Shown here: piece by piece, positions 1 through 9,825 of the stretch
How the letters are laid out: each line of letters begins with the position of its first letter
How positions within the stretch are numbered: position 1 is the first letter of the stretch
From: an uncultured Paracoccaceae bacterium
GTDB taxonomy: Bacteria > Pseudomonadota > Alphaproteobacteria > Rhodobacterales > Rhodobacteraceae
Assembly (NCBI GenBank): GCA_937864535.1
Contig: CALMJS010000017.1
Location: forward strand, 124,001 to 188,000
Reading direction: 5' to 3'
DNA: 64,000 nt
Program-made: the position numbers and the translations under genes
The notes under the pieces: generated by a model
The model's input: the letters and a program-made list of their open reading frames with translations, nothing else
Told to the model about the DNA's origin: nothing
Database searches by the model: none

Positions 1-1
1 T

Positions 2-1117
2 GACATTCTGGATGCGGTATTGGCGGGCCAACCGGCCGAGGCCGCGCTGATCAATTGGGGGCGGGCGTCACGCTTTGCCGGGTCCAAGGATCGGGCGGCG
101 GTGCGCGACCACGTCTATGACGGGTTGCGGCGGCGTCGGTCGGCGGCGGCCCTTGGTGGAGCCGAGACCGGTCGCGGTATCATGCTGGGTGTGTTGCGGT
201 CGCAAGGCGCGGACATCGAGACGATTTTTACCGGTCAGGGCCATGCGCCGGCTGTCCTGTCCCCCGCCGACACCGGACGCGATCCGGTCGGGGCAGAGGC
301 CGTGGATTGGCCCGAGTGGCTCTGGCCCCATCTGGTCGCGGGCTGGGGCGAGGATGCGGCAGCTATCGCCGCGGCCCAACAGGACCGCGCTCCGGTCTTT
401 GTGCGGGTCAATATCGCCCGGACCACACGGGAGGCAGTCGTGGCGTCCTTGGCAGACGAGGGAAATGCTGCGGTCCCGCATCCTGTTGCGACGGCCCTCA
501 AAATCACCGACAACGCGCGGAAACTCCAAACCTCGATCGCCTATGACGCGGGTTGGATCGAGATGCAGGATGCGTCGTCTCAGGCGGCAATCGCTGCGCT
601 GGATGTGACCAAGGGCCAAACCGTTTTGGACTATTGCGCGGGCGGTGGTGGCAAGTCGCTGGCCTTGGCCGCGCTGGGGGCGCGGGTCACGGCCCATGAC
701 GCCGATCCTCGCCGGATGAAAGACATCGAGCCGCGCGCACAGCGGGCCAAAACCCGGATCGAAATCCTGTCCAAGGTGCCCGGCGGGCGGCTGTTCGATC
801 TGGTTTTCTGTGATGCGCCATGTAGCGGCAGCGGAACATGGCGACGTACGCCGGACGCCAAGTGGAAGTTCGACGCCAAAAGGTTGAGTGACCTCACCGC
901 GATTCAGGGGCAAATTCTCGATAATGTAGTCGGTTCTGTGGCCATCGGCGGGCGGCTGGCCTATGCGACCTGTTCGGTGTTGCCGCAGGAAAATCAGCAG
1001 GTTGTCGAAGGTTTTGTTGCCCGCCATTCGGGGTGGAGTGTGGTGAAAACTCTCTCGTTGCGGCCCGGAGAGGATGGCGACGGGTTTTATCTCGCGATTC
1101 TCGAACACAACCCTTGA
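2..1117 (+). CDS. RsmB/NOP2-family rRNA cytosine-C5 methyltransferase, 5' end cut by window
   Basis: SAM-dependent RNA m5C methyltransferase of the RsmB (Fmu/Sun) family, expected to modify 16S rRNA. The reading frame is open to the first bases of the window (D-I-L-D-A-V-L-A-G-Q upstream of a possible internal TTG at 20), so the true start lies outside. SAM-binding motif DYCAGGGGKSLALAA lies near residue 205 of the visible part, motif IV DAPCSGSG (catalytic-fold Pro-Cys) near 270, and motif VI YATCSVLPQEN (the second Cys) near 320. Rhodobacteraceae versions commonly begin about a dozen residues upstream. The exact target base is inferred from the family and not visible here. Confidence 0.88.
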   Translation, partial: DILDAVLAGQPAEAALINWGRASRFAGSKDRAAVRDHVYDGLRRRRSAAALGGAETGRGIMLGVLRSQGADIETIFTGQGHAPAVLSPADTGRDPVGAEAVDWPEWLWPHLVAGWGEDAAAIAAAQQDRAPVFVRVNIARTTREAVVASLADEGNAAVPHPVATALKITDNARKLQTSIAYDAGWIEMQDASSQAAIAALDVTKGQTVLDYCAGGGGKSLALAALGARVTAHDADPRRMKDIEPRAQRAKTRIEILSKVPGGRLFDLVFCDAPCSGSGTWRRTPDAKWKFDAKRLSDLTAIQGQILDNVVGSVAIGGRLAYATCSVLPQENQQVVEGFVARHSGWSVVKTLSLRPGEDGDGFYLAILEHNP

Positions 1118-1170
1118 TTGTTTTTCCGCAAGGCGATTAGCTCGGTCCTGTTAACTTTGAATTAACTGCA

Positions 1171-3492
1171 ATGGCGCATGTTGTTTCGAAGGATAAGGGG
1201 ACTCGCGTGCCATCAGGACTTGTTCGGAAATACTCGGCTCAGACTTTGGGGCTTGGTGGGGTGCTGGCTCTGGCGGGACTTTCGCTAGCCCTGACCCAAG
1301 AGGCGCATTTGCGTCTGGGGCTGATGATTTTTGCCGGGGTCTTGATCTGCGTCGTGCTGTTCTTTGGCATCCGGCGGGCTTTGGCTGCGTTTCTGCGCAG
1401 GGTGATCGATGATCATCTGGGCGATCTGATCTTGGCCGAGGATGCTGCGTCGATCCTGACCGACGATCAGGGCCGCGTCATCGCGCGAAATCATGCCGCG
1501 ACCGACCTGTCCGGACCGGATGTCGCGCAGGTTTCGGATATTTTGGGCAGGTATTTTGCCAATCCCGTTGCCACCGCCCTGCGTTTCCAGCACCACGCCA
1601 TGAGCGGGCGACAGGTCACAGAATCCGTCACCACGCGCTCTGGCTCTTATGCGGTCAGCGTCGCGCGGGCAGGGGCGCAACGGTTCATGTGGCAATTCAC
1701 GCCGATCCGCACACCGCAATCCGAGGTCGCGACGGTATTTCCGATGCTCACCGCCGGACCGACGGGCACGATTTTGTTCATGAACGACGAGTTTCGCAGC
1801 CTCGTCGGCGGGAGAGCAAAAAACTTGCAGGCCATCTTTGGCCCTGCCGAACCGCAGTCCGGACGGATCGTGACCGTGACCACGGTAAACGGGCCAATGG
1901 CCTGCATGACGGTGGTGATCCACGCCTCGGGCGGGCGCAGAGAAGTGGTTTTGTTGCCCGGTGCCGCTGTGCCAACGCCGGCATTGGCCAGTTGGGACGC
2001 GATCGAGGATTTGCCGGTCCCGCTTCTCAAGGTGGCGCGCACCGGTGAACTGCTGTCGGCCAACCGGGAGGCGCGAATCCTGCTGGGCGACCCGCAGGGC
2101 GAGTCTCTGCGGCTGTCGGATCTGCTCGAGGGGCTGGGGCGGCCGATCATCGACTGGCTCGACGATGTTGCTGGCGAGCGGACCAAAAACACCCGGGAGT
2201 TTCTGCGGGGCACGGGCGAGAAACAGGATTTCTTTGTGCAGGTCGCGCTGCATAAAACGGCAGATGGGCGCCATGACGAACTGATCGCCGTTCTCAATGA
2301 CATGACCGAGTTCAAGTCGCTGGAGGCGCAATTTGTCCAGAGCCAGAAAATGCAGGCCATTGGCCAACTCGCTGGCGGCGTTGCACATGATTTCAATAAC
2401 TTGCTGACGGCGATCTCCGGGCACTGCGATCTGTTGCTCTTGCGGCACGATAGTAGCGATGTCGATTATGCCGACCTCGTCCAGATCAATCAGAACGCCA
2501 ATCGCGCCGCCAGTCTGGTGGGGCAGCTGCTGGCGTTTTCGCGCAAACAGAACCTGTCTCTCGAGGTGCTGGATTTGCGGGATACATTGTCGGACTTGAC
2601 GCATTTACTGAATCGTCTGGTGGGCGAACGGATTGCCCTCTCGCTGTCCTACGATCCGGTGCTTTTCCCCATTCGCGCCGACAAGAGGCAGTTGGAGCAG
2701 GTGATCATGAACTTGGTCGTGAACGCCCGCGACGCGATGCCCGGCGGTGGCAGTATCCGGGTCGAATCGGAAAATATCACACTCAAACAGGACGTGCGCC
2801 GCGATCGGGCGACCGTGCAGGCGGGGCGCTATGTTCTGATCCGGGTGGTGGATGAGGGACACGGAATACCGCCAGAGAAAATCAACAAAATCTTTGAGCC
2901 CTTCTACACGACCAAGCGCGTGGGCGAGGGGACCGGACTGGGGCTATCGACCGCCTATGGCATCGTCAAACAGACCGGGGGATTTATCTTTGTCGATAGC
3001 GAGGTTGGGCGCGGCTCCGTGTTTTCGCTCTATTTTCCGTGTTACGACCAGAAATTGGAGGTCGTTGCCGATAATACCGCCACGATCCCGGCGCGGCCGC
3101 GACAGAGCCCCCGCGAAGGTGTCGTGCTGCTGGTAGAGGATGAGGCTCCGGTACGGACCTTTGCGGCGCGGGCGCTGCGGCTCAAGGGGCTGACCGTTCT
3201 GGAGGCAGACAGTGGCGAGACAGCGCTCGCGATGTTGGCCGATCCGGATCTGGAGGTGAATCTCTTTGTGACCGATGTGATCATGCCGGGGCGCGATGGG
3301 CCGACATGGGTCCGCGAGGCGCTGAGCACGCGGCCCGCGACACCGGTGATTTTTATGTCCGGCTATGCCGAGGATGCCTTTGGCGAAAACCGGGCGCTGG
3401 TGCCAAATTCGGTGTTTCTGCCGAAACCGTTTTCTTTGGCGGATTTGACGGCCACCGTCCTCGAAACGATGGCCAGCGCCAGCGCGGCCTAG
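1171..3492 (+). CDS. cckA: CckA hybrid histidine kinase of the CtrA phosphorelay
   Basis: Membrane hybrid kinase that passes phosphate through ChpT to CtrA in alphaproteobacteria. Two N-terminal membrane segments (about residues 23-66) are followed by degenerate PAS-like sensing regions. The HisKA helix carries the phospho-accepting His406 ([19 protein letters not shown]). The HATPase has an N box ([14 protein letters not shown]) and G boxes ([17 protein letters not shown]). A C-terminal receiver starts near residue 650 with VEDEAP and the acceptor Asp702 (VTDVIMPG). At 773 aa it has the normal length. Its partner ChpT is encoded at 26.7 kb in this window. It overlaps the convergent glk by 4 bases. 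Confidence 0.93.
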   Translation: MAHVVSKDKGTRVPSGLVRKYSAQTLGLGGVLALAGLSLALTQEAHLRLGLMIFAGVLICVVLFFGIRRALAAFLRRVIDDHLGDLILAEDAASILTDDQGRVIARNHAATDLSGPDVAQVSDILGRYFANPVATALRFQHHAMSGRQVTESVTTRSGSYAVSVARAGAQRFMWQFTPIRTPQSEVATVFPMLTAGPTGTILFMNDEFRSLVGGRAKNLQAIFGPAEPQSGRIVTVTTVNGPMACMTVVIHASGGRREVVLLPGAAVPTPALASWDAIEDLPVPLLKVARTGELLSANREARILLGDPQGESLRLSDLLEGLGRPIIDWLDDVAGERTKNTREFLRGTGEKQDFFVQVALHKTADGRHDELIAVLNDMTEFKSLEAQFVQSQKMQAIGQLAGGVAHDFNNLLTAISGHCDLLLLRHDSSDVDYADLVQINQNANRAASLVGQLLAFSRKQNLSLEVLDLRDTLSDLTHLLNRLVGERIALSLSYDPVLFPIRADKRQLEQVIMNLVVNARDAMPGGGSIRVESENITLKQDVRRDRATVQAGRYVLIRVVDEGHGIPPEKINKIFEPFYTTKRVGEGTGLGLSTAYGIVKQTGGFIFVDSEVGRGSVFSLYFPCYDQKLEVVADNTATIPARPRQSPREGVVLLVEDEAPVRTFAARALRLKGLTVLEADSGETALAMLADPDLEVNLFVTDVIMPGRDGPTWVREALSTRPATPVIFMSGYAEDAFGENRALVPNSVFLPKPFSLADLTATVLETMASASAA

Positions 3493-4454
3493 TGGCCGGA
3501 TGCGACATGCGCCGCGCAGCCAACGAGTGCGGCATAGTCGTCCTCGACCACAGTGACCGAGAAATTGCCCATAAAGCCGGCAAAGCGGCCCTTGTCGCGG
3601 AAGGCCTCCGCGAACCCGAAGGTCCCGAGATAGGGCGCGATTGCACGGGCGACGCCGCCCACCAGATAGACGCCCCCAAACGGGAGCTGGACGAGGGACA
3701 GATCGCCGGCGACCTTGCCCAGCATCTGGACAAAGACCCGCGCGGCCTCGGTGGCGCGGGGATCGGACCCGTCCTGACAGGCCTGCATGATCTGCGCCGC
3801 CGAAATTTCGCGCGGGTCGTTTGCCTCGGCGCCGAGCCATGCGTAGACCCGCTCGAGACCGCGCCCGGACAACACGTCCTCGATCGCGGGGAACCCGTGG
3901 GCGGTGGACACGAATGCGCAGAGCCGCAGTTCGGTTTCGGTCCGGATAGGCAGGCTCGCGTGGCCGGATTCAGAGGGGGTGACCAGTCGGCCCGCAGCGG
4001 TTTCAAACACCGGGGCCGAGTTGAAGCCGGTGCCGACGCCGATCACCAGTTTGGCCGCGTGTTCATTGGATTCAGTGCCGGTCAGGATCGGACGCAGGTT
4101 TTTCTGGTCGATATAGCCTACCGCGTGACCTTGCGCCTGAAGATCGTTCAGCAGGGCGACACGCGATGCGCCAGAGGCGCGCGCGAGGGTGTCCTTGTCC
4201 ATGGTCCAGTCGAGGTTGGTCATCGTGGCTCGACCATCGCGGACCGGACCGGCCACGGCGACGCAGACGGCGTCGGTCTTTGGCGTGCCGATGTCGGCCA
4301 GATAGGTCCGCAGCACGCTCTCCAGCCCCGGATAGTCAGCGTTCGAGAATCGCATGACGGTGTCTTCGCGCACGATCTGCCCATCGGCCAGAGCGACCCG
4401 CGTATTGGTTCCGCCAATATCGGCAACGAGCGATACGGATGTGGTCTTCGACAT
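3489..4454 (-). CDS. glk: Glucokinase
   Basis: Cytoplasmic ATP-dependent glucokinase (bacterial Glk, ROK/hexokinase superfamily) that converts glucose to glucose-6-phosphate. The N-terminal phosphate loop VADIGGTNTRVAL (residues 10-22) and the adenosine/glucose region GVGTGFNSAPV are visible. At 321 aa it matches the family. It sits beside aglR and the alpha-glucoside operon, so it probably phosphorylates glucose released by AglA. An AGCGCT core resembling half of the AglR operators lies at 4483-4488, about 30 bp upstream of the start; regulation by AglR is inferred. Confidence 0.92.
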   Translation of the reverse strand: MSKTTSVSLVADIGGTNTRVALADGQIVREDTVMRFSNADYPGLESVLRTYLADIGTPKTDAVCVAVAGPVRDGRATMTNLDWTMDKDTLARASGASRVALLNDLQAQGHAVGYIDQKNLRPILTGTESNEHAAKLVIGVGTGFNSAPVFETAAGRLVTPSESGHASLPIRTETELRLCAFVSTAHGFPAIEDVLSGRGLERVYAWLGAEANDPREISAAQIMQACQDGSDPRATEAARVFVQMLGKVAGDLSLVQLPFGGVYLVGGVARAIAPYLGTFGFAEAFRDKGRFAGFMGNFSVTVVEDDYAALVGCAAHVASGH

Positions 4455-4535
4455 CTTGAAACACCTTGAAAAGCGGAATGTTAGCGCTGTAGTTGTCAGG
4501 TTTCAGCCATTCCTGCAAGTCCTTAGAAAGGCCAG

Positions 4536-5567
4536 TTAACTGGCCGGCGCAGGTCCGGTCGATTGTCCGACCATCAGTTCGGCCTCGAGCAGTTCGCCGC
4601 GGCACGGCGCGTCCGGATTGGCGATCCGTTCGAGAAGCAACTCGCCGCTCAGGCGGCCCGCCACCCGGACCGAGGACCGCGAGGCGGTAAAGATCGGAAC
4701 GTCGTCACCGTTCGGTAGGTAGGACAGCATGTCGTCATAGGTCACGACCGACACGTCGCGGCCCAGCCTGATACCGCAGTCCTGGATCGCACGGCGCACC
4801 CCGATGGCACAGATCATCGAGGCAACCAGAAACGCGGTAGGCGGCCGGTCTAGAGCCAACAGCGCACGGGCATCGCGATAGCCGTAGAGTTCGGTCATCA
4901 CGTTGGACCGCAAGAGCTCCGGATCAACCGGTAACCCACGCGCGATCAGGGAGGCCTCGTATCCGGCGCGGCGGCGAATAGCAAAGTCCATGAACTCGAG
5001 CCCGTTGATCAGCGCGATCCGCGTATGGCCGAGGTCGAGCAAGAAATCGGTTGCCCGCGAAAACGCCCTACGATTGTTCACATCGACCCAGCAATAGGGT
5101 TCGTCTATGCCACTAGAACGACCGTGCACCACAAAGGGGATCTGCAGATCGTTGAGCAGAGTAATGCGGGAATCATGCGTGCGGGGCCCATGCACCACGA
5201 CGCCATCTACGGTGCCGCGGGATTTGATCTGGCGATAGGCGTCAGCCTCGCGATCGTCCTCGACCACGGTCAGCACCATGTCGTAACCCGCCTTGGAATA
5301 GGCCTCGCCCGCACCGGCGATAAAGTCGCCGAAAATCGGGTTGTTGACCATGTCGATGCGGGGCGAGACGGGAATCACGTGGCCAATGGCCATTGCCCGT
5401 CCTGTGGCCAGTCCCTTGGCGCGAGTGTTCGGTCGATAATTGTGACGATCAGCAGCCCGCTGAACCCGGTCGCGCGTTTCCTCGGATACCTCGGGGTATC
5501 CGTTCAGGGCACGGCTGACGGTCGTCTGGCTCAGTCCCAGAATCGACGAGAGTTCCTTGAGGTTCAT
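4536..5567 (-). CDS. aglR: LacI-family repressor of the alpha-glucoside operon (AglR)
   Basis: LacI/GalR transcription factor. An N-terminal helix-turn-helix MNLKELSSILGLSQTTVSRAL is followed by the hinge-type NYRPNTRAKGLATG and a periplasmic-binding-protein-like effector domain to residue 343. The ATG at 5567 is chosen over a TTG 12 bases upstream because GGA lies 7 bases before it and homologues start MNLKELS. It is divergent from aglE. The palindrome CAAAGCGCTTTA at 5577-5588 lies on its own start region, consistent with autoregulation. The effector is inferred to be an alpha-glucoside or glucose. Confidence 0.9.
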   Translation of the reverse strand: MNLKELSSILGLSQTTVSRALNGYPEVSEETRDRVQRAADRHNYRPNTRAKGLATGRAMAIGHVIPVSPRIDMVNNPIFGDFIAGAGEAYSKAGYDMVLTVVEDDREADAYRQIKSRGTVDGVVVHGPRTHDSRITLLNDLQIPFVVHGRSSGIDEPYCWVDVNNRRAFSRATDFLLDLGHTRIALINGLEFMDFAIRRRAGYEASLIARGLPVDPELLRSNVMTELYGYRDARALLALDRPPTAFLVASMICAIGVRRAIQDCGIRLGRDVSVVTYDDMLSYLPNGDDVPIFTASRSSVRVAGRLSGELLLERIANPDAPCRGELLEAELMVGQSTGPAPAS

Positions 5568-5576
5568 CGGGTATTC

Positions 5577-5588
5577 CAAAGCGCTTTA
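5577..5588. promoter_or_regulatory. Operator-like palindrome upstream of aglR
   Basis: CAAAGCGCTTTA contains the perfect 10-bp palindrome AAAGCGCTTT at 5578-5587, with the AGCGCT centre typical of LacI-family operators. It lies 10 bp upstream of the aglR start. Binding by AglR is inferred from position and from the matching sites before aglE. Confidence 0.7.
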
Positions 5589-5740
5589 GTTCGTTGATTG
5601 AGAATACTCGGAGTGTGGGCAATGGTCAAATCCTTGTGGCATTTGCCTATTTTTCTGCATTTGCAAAATGATTGTTCGGGGGCGGGGGGTGCTTTAGCCA
5701 GTTGACAGATGCTGCAAAACGGGGCAAATCTGTGGCCAGT

Positions 5741-5772
5741 CAAAGCGCTTTGAAACTGGTTCGAGCGCTTGA
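5741..5772. promoter_or_regulatory. Pair of AglR-type operators before aglE
   Basis: CAAAGCGCTTTG (5741-5752) is a perfect 12-bp palindrome. TCGAGCGCTTGA (5761-5772) is a near-palindrome with the same AGCGCT core. Their centres are 20 bp apart, about two helical turns, so a tetramer or two dimers could sit on one face. The aglE start is 39 bp further on. The match to the aglR-proximal site supports a common regulator. Confidence 0.75.
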
Positions 5773-5810
5773 TGTTTGAAAACGCAGTCGCGTGTTCTTG
5801 GGAGGGAACC

Positions 5811-7160
5811 ATGAAGACAAAGTTTTACGCAGGCGTCGGTCTGCTCGCCTTGACCGCCGGTATGGCGCAGGCTCAGGATCTGGTGTTTGCACCGGGCGAG
5901 GGCGCGTTCAACTGGGACAGCTACAACGCATTCGACGCTGCACATGATCTGGCTGGCGAAACGCTGACCATTTTCGGGCCGTGGCGCGGTGACGACCAGG
6001 TTCTGGTCGAATCGATGCTGGCCTATTTCGAAGCTGCAACCGGCGCAGACGTGGTCTATTCGTCGTCCGAGAGCTACGAACAGCAGATCGTGATCGACCT
6101 CGAAGGCGGTAGCCCGGCCAACATCTCGGTTCTGCCGCAGCCCGGTCTGATCGGCAACCTCGCAGCTCAGGGCTTTATCACCCCGCTGCCCGAAGGTACC
6201 GAAGCCTGGATGAACGACAACTACGCCGCTGGCCCGTCGTGGGTCAAGCTGGGCACCTATGCTGGCCCGGATGGTGCGAACCACTTCTACGCATTCCCGT
6301 ACAAGGCCGACGTAAAGTCGCTGGTCTGGTATTCGCCGGAAAACTTTGAAGATGCCGGTTACGAAGTTCCGACCACCATGGAAGAGCTGAAGGCGCTGAC
6401 CGATCAGATCGTCGCTGATGGCGGCACCCCGTGGTGTATCGGTCTGGGTTCGGGCGGTGCGACCGGCTGGCCGGCGACCGACTGGGTCGAAGACATGATG
6501 CTGCGCACCGCAACCCCCGAGCAGTACGACGCATGGGTCAACCACACCCTGCCGTTCTCTGACCCGATTGTTGTGAACGCGATCAACGAATTCGGCAACT
6601 TTGCCCGTAACGACGCCTATGTGTCGGGCGGTGCTGGCGCTGTTGCGACCACCGACTTCCGCGACTCGCCCAAGGGTCTGTTTGCGTCGCCGCCGCAGTG
6701 CTACATGCACCGTCAGGCCTCGTTCATCCCGGCGTTCTTCCCCGAAGGCACCGTCGTGGGTGAAGATGCAGACTTCTTCTACTTCCCGGCCTATGCCGAA
6801 GGCGATCTGGGCACCCCGGTTCTGGGCGCTGGCACGCTGGCCTTCATCACCAAGGACAGCCCCGCTGCCCAAGCCTTTATCGCATGGCTGCAGACCCCGA
6901 TCGCCCACGAAGTGTGGATGGCGCAGAAGGGCTTCCTGACCCCGATGAAGGGCGTGAACACCGAGCTGTTCGGCGACCCGACCTTGGGCAAGATGAACGA
7001 AATCCTGCTGAACGCCACGACCTTCCGGTTTGACGGTTCCGACCTGATGCCGGGCGCTGTCGGTGCAGGTTCGTTCTGGACCGGCATGGTTGACTACGCT
7101 GGTGGCAAGTCCGCCGAAGAGGTCGCCGCCGAGATCGACGCCTCCTGGCCGGCGAACTAA
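5811..7160 (+). CDS. aglE: Alpha-glucoside ABC transporter substrate-binding protein
   Basis: Periplasmic solute-binding protein (extracellular solute-binding family 1) of the AglEFGK importer for sucrose, maltose, trehalose and similar alpha-glucosides. The Sec signal peptide MKTKFYAGVGLLALTAGMAQAQ is cleaved after AQA. The mature N-terminus and the FGPWRGDDQ segment match the AglE group. The ATG at 5811 follows GGGAGGG, which excludes an upstream in-frame ATG at 5769. Mature length is about 430 aa. First gene of aglEFGAK, directly downstream of two LacI-type operators. Confidence 0.92.
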   Translation: MKTKFYAGVGLLALTAGMAQAQDLVFAPGEGAFNWDSYNAFDAAHDLAGETLTIFGPWRGDDQVLVESMLAYFEAATGADVVYSSSESYEQQIVIDLEGGSPANISVLPQPGLIGNLAAQGFITPLPEGTEAWMNDNYAAGPSWVKLGTYAGPDGANHFYAFPYKADVKSLVWYSPENFEDAGYEVPTTMEELKALTDQIVADGGTPWCIGLGSGGATGWPATDWVEDMMLRTATPEQYDAWVNHTLPFSDPIVVNAINEFGNFARNDAYVSGGAGAVATTDFRDSPKGLFASPPQCYMHRQASFIPAFFPEGTVVGEDADFFYFPAYAEGDLGTPVLGAGTLAFITKDSPAAQAFIAWLQTPIAHEVWMAQKGFLTPMKGVNTELFGDPTLGKMNEILLNATTFRFDGSDLMPGAVGAGSFWTGMVDYAGGKSAEEVAAEIDASWPAN

Positions 7161-7251
7161 GCGGACCGCTCACGGATCGCTAAGATAACGGATAATCCGG
7201 GCCTTGTGTCCGGATTATCCCCTTCTGGGGCATCGACGAAGGGGAGGGGCG

Positions 7252-8493
7252 ATGAATCCCGCACTTCAAGGTTTAATGACCATCGTGTTCGGCGTAGGGG
7301 GCTGTGTGGCCTACTATTTCCTGTCGAACCTATTTCTGGACAAGGTGATCTTTCCGGCCAAAGGGCCGAAAGCAGGGCGCAATATCAATCGCGCCAATCT
7401 GGTCCGTCCTTGGCTATTCTTGGCACCGGCACTGATGGTGCTGGGTCTGTACCTCGCCTATCCGGTGATCGAGACGCTGCGGCTGTCTCTTACCTCGCGG
7501 ATACCGGGCGGCGGATATGAATTCGTCGGCCTGCGCAATTATTCGCAGCTCTTGGGCGAGAGCAAATTCTGGGAAGCCTTGCGCAACAACATGCTCTGGC
7601 TGGCGGTTGTGCCTGCGGCCTCGACCGCGCTGGGGCTGCTGGTCGCGCAACTCTCTGACAGGATCGGCTGGGGCTCTCTGGCCAAGTCGCTGATTTTCAT
7701 GCCGATGGCGATTTCCTTTGTCGGTGCATCGGTGATTTTCAAACTGGTCTATGACACCCGTCCGCAGGGACAGGAACAGATCGGTTTATTGAACGCGCTC
7801 TGGCTGGGATTCGATGGCGGCCTGTGGTCGTTTGTCGTTCTGCGGGCAATCCCGGTGGTTCTGATTGCTGCCTTTGCGGCGCTGGTGATCTATGTCGGTT
7901 GGTCGCTGATCCGTCCGATGACCGACGCGCGGGGCCGTCCGGGCAATCTGGCGATGAAATCGCTGCGCGTCGTCGGTGCGGTGATCTGCGCGTGGCTGGT
8001 CTGGGTGTCGGTGTCCGGCGCGATGGGCGTCATGGCGGCGAAACTGGCGTTCGGAACGCCGCAGACATGGCTGACACTGCCGTTCTATAACAATTTCTTT
8101 CTGATGATCGTGTTGATCTGGATCCAGACGGGCTTTGCGATGGTGATCCTGTCCGCGGCGCTGCGCGGGATTCCAGAGGAAACCGTCGAAGCGGCAATCG
8201 TCGATGGCGCAGGGCCGATGGCGATCTTCTTCAAGATCAAAGTGCCACAGATCATGTCGACCATCGTTGTGGTCTGGACCACAATCACCATCACCGTCCT
8301 CAAGGTGTTCGACATCGTGTTCGCGATGACCAATGGCCAGTGGGAAACCCAGGTTCTGGCCAACTACATGTACGACAAACTGTTCCGGGCCTTTGACTGG
8401 GGCGTCGGCTCTGCCGCCGCGATGGTCATCATGCTGTTGGTGACGCCGATCCTCGTCTGGAACGTCTACAACGCCCGCAAGGAGATGCGCTGA
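7252..8493 (+). CDS. aglF: Alpha-glucoside ABC transporter permease AglF
   Basis: Inner-membrane MalF-type permease subunit. The start at 7252 follows GGGGAGGGG. It has an N-terminal helix (residues 10-30), several further membrane segments, and the coupling EAA motif EETVEAAIVDGAGPMAIFFKIKVP that contacts the AglK ATPase. It is 413 aa, longer than many MalF-like permeases of about 300 aa, because of an insertion of about 75 residues around 195-270 with extra hydrophobic helices. Its stop shares one base with the aglG start. Confidence 0.9.
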   Translation: MNPALQGLMTIVFGVGGCVAYYFLSNLFLDKVIFPAKGPKAGRNINRANLVRPWLFLAPALMVLGLYLAYPVIETLRLSLTSRIPGGGYEFVGLRNYSQLLGESKFWEALRNNMLWLAVVPAASTALGLLVAQLSDRIGWGSLAKSLIFMPMAISFVGASVIFKLVYDTRPQGQEQIGLLNALWLGFDGGLWSFVVLRAIPVVLIAAFAALVIYVGWSLIRPMTDARGRPGNLAMKSLRVVGAVICAWLVWVSVSGAMGVMAAKLAFGTPQTWLTLPFYNNFFLMIVLIWIQTGFAMVILSAALRGIPEETVEAAIVDGAGPMAIFFKIKVPQIMSTIVVVWTTITITVLKVFDIVFAMTNGQWETQVLANYMYDKLFRAFDWGVGSAAAMVIMLLVTPILVWNVYNARKEMR

Positions 8494-9815
8494 TGGACAA
8501 TATCGCAGGTTCCAAATCATCGCTGAGCTGGGCGGTGCATCTGTCGATGCTGCTGTTGGTGATCCTCTGGATTTTCCCGACGGTTGGCCTCTTGGTGTCT
8601 TCCTTCCGGACGGGCGACCAGATCGTCACCTCTGGCTGGTGGAAATCGTTCATGTCGGCCGAGCAGGTTCTGACCCTGAGGGCAGCCGATCCAACCGACC
8701 AGATCCAGCAGGGCGGCGTCTGGGTCGTCGAGGGCAATCTCTTTGTCGATATGCCGCAGTATGAGATTGCATCGTGGGGCACCTCGTCCAAGGACGTCGC
8801 CGCACATGAACCGGGCGCGACTGTTGACCTGAAGGATGGTGAAAAGATCACCGTGCAGGCCAATGGCGATTACACCTGGACCGCACCCGAGCAATTGTCG
8901 GGCCGTGGGCAGCGCGTGTTCGTCACCGCCGAAATTCCGCCGGTCTTCACGATCGACAACTATGATCGCGTGCTGGGGCAGGGTGTGCTGACCGATCTGG
9001 TCATCTATCTGGCCGGGGCCTTGGCGATCACCGTCGCGGCGCATTTCTCGCTGCGCGGGCTCGGGTTCGCCGAACCCAAGGGCTATGCGATCTTGATCGG
9101 CGTCGCTGCTTTCCTGCTGATGAGTGTGGTTCTTGGACTTGGCTCGGGCATCAGGACCGGAGCGCCGGGCGACGATATGGGACGGGCGTTCTTTAACACG
9201 CTGACCGTGACCATCCCCTCGACGATCATCCCGATCACCGTCGCCGCCTTTGCCGCCTATGCGCTGGCGTGGATGGATTTCCCCGGTCGGTCGCTGCTGA
9301 TTGCCGCGATTGTGGGCCTGCTGGTCGTGCCGCTGCAACTGGCGCTGATTCCGCTGCTCAAGTTCCACAACGAGGTCGGCATCGGCAAGGGCTACCTTGG
9401 CGTCTGGCTCGCCCATACCGGATTTGGCATGCCGCTGGCGATCTATCTGCTGCGCAACTACATGGCCGGTCTGCCGCGTGACATCATCGAAAACGCCAAA
9501 GTGGACGGCGCCACGGATTTCCAGATTTTCGTGAAAATCATCCTGCCGTTGTCCTTCCCTGCGCTGGCGTCCTTTGCGATTTTCCAGTTCCTGTGGACGT
9601 GGAACGATCTGTTGGTGGCCAAGGTGTTCCTGATCGACCCGACCCAGGGCACCACCGTGATGACCGACCAGATCGTCCAGATCATGGGATCGCGTGGCGG
9701 TCAGTGGGAAATTCTGGCAACAGCGGCCTTTGTGTCGATCGCTGTTCCGTTGGTGGTCTTCTTCTCAATGCAAAAATACCTCGTGCGGGGCCTCCTCGCC
9801 GGGTCCGTGAAATAA
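8493..9815 (+). CDS. aglG: Alpha-glucoside ABC transporter permease AglG
   Basis: MalG-type inner-membrane permease, partner of AglF. After the first membrane helix (about residues 13-36) comes a periplasmic insertion of roughly 120 residues rich in beta-type sequence (WVVEGNLFVDMPQYE to VFTIDNYDRV), then the usual helices and the EAA motif (PRDIIENAKVDGATDFQIFVKIILP). The start overlaps the aglF stop (TGATG), suggesting translational coupling. At 440 aa it is longer than ordinary MalG proteins, in line with the AglG subgroup. Confidence 0.9.
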   Translation: MDNIAGSKSSLSWAVHLSMLLLVILWIFPTVGLLVSSFRTGDQIVTSGWWKSFMSAEQVLTLRAADPTDQIQQGGVWVVEGNLFVDMPQYEIASWGTSSKDVAAHEPGATVDLKDGEKITVQANGDYTWTAPEQLSGRGQRVFVTAEIPPVFTIDNYDRVLGQGVLTDLVIYLAGALAITVAAHFSLRGLGFAEPKGYAILIGVAAFLLMSVVLGLGSGIRTGAPGDDMGRAFFNTLTVTIPSTIIPITVAAFAAYALAWMDFPGRSLLIAAIVGLLVVPLQLALIPLLKFHNEVGIGKGYLGVWLAHTGFGMPLAIYLLRNYMAGLPRDIIENAKVDGATDFQIFVKIILPLSFPALASFAIFQFLWTWNDLLVAKVFLIDPTQGTTVMTDQIVQIMGSRGGQWEILATAAFVSIAVPLVVFFSMQKYLVRGLLAGSVK

Positions 9816-9825
9816 GGAACGTGGC

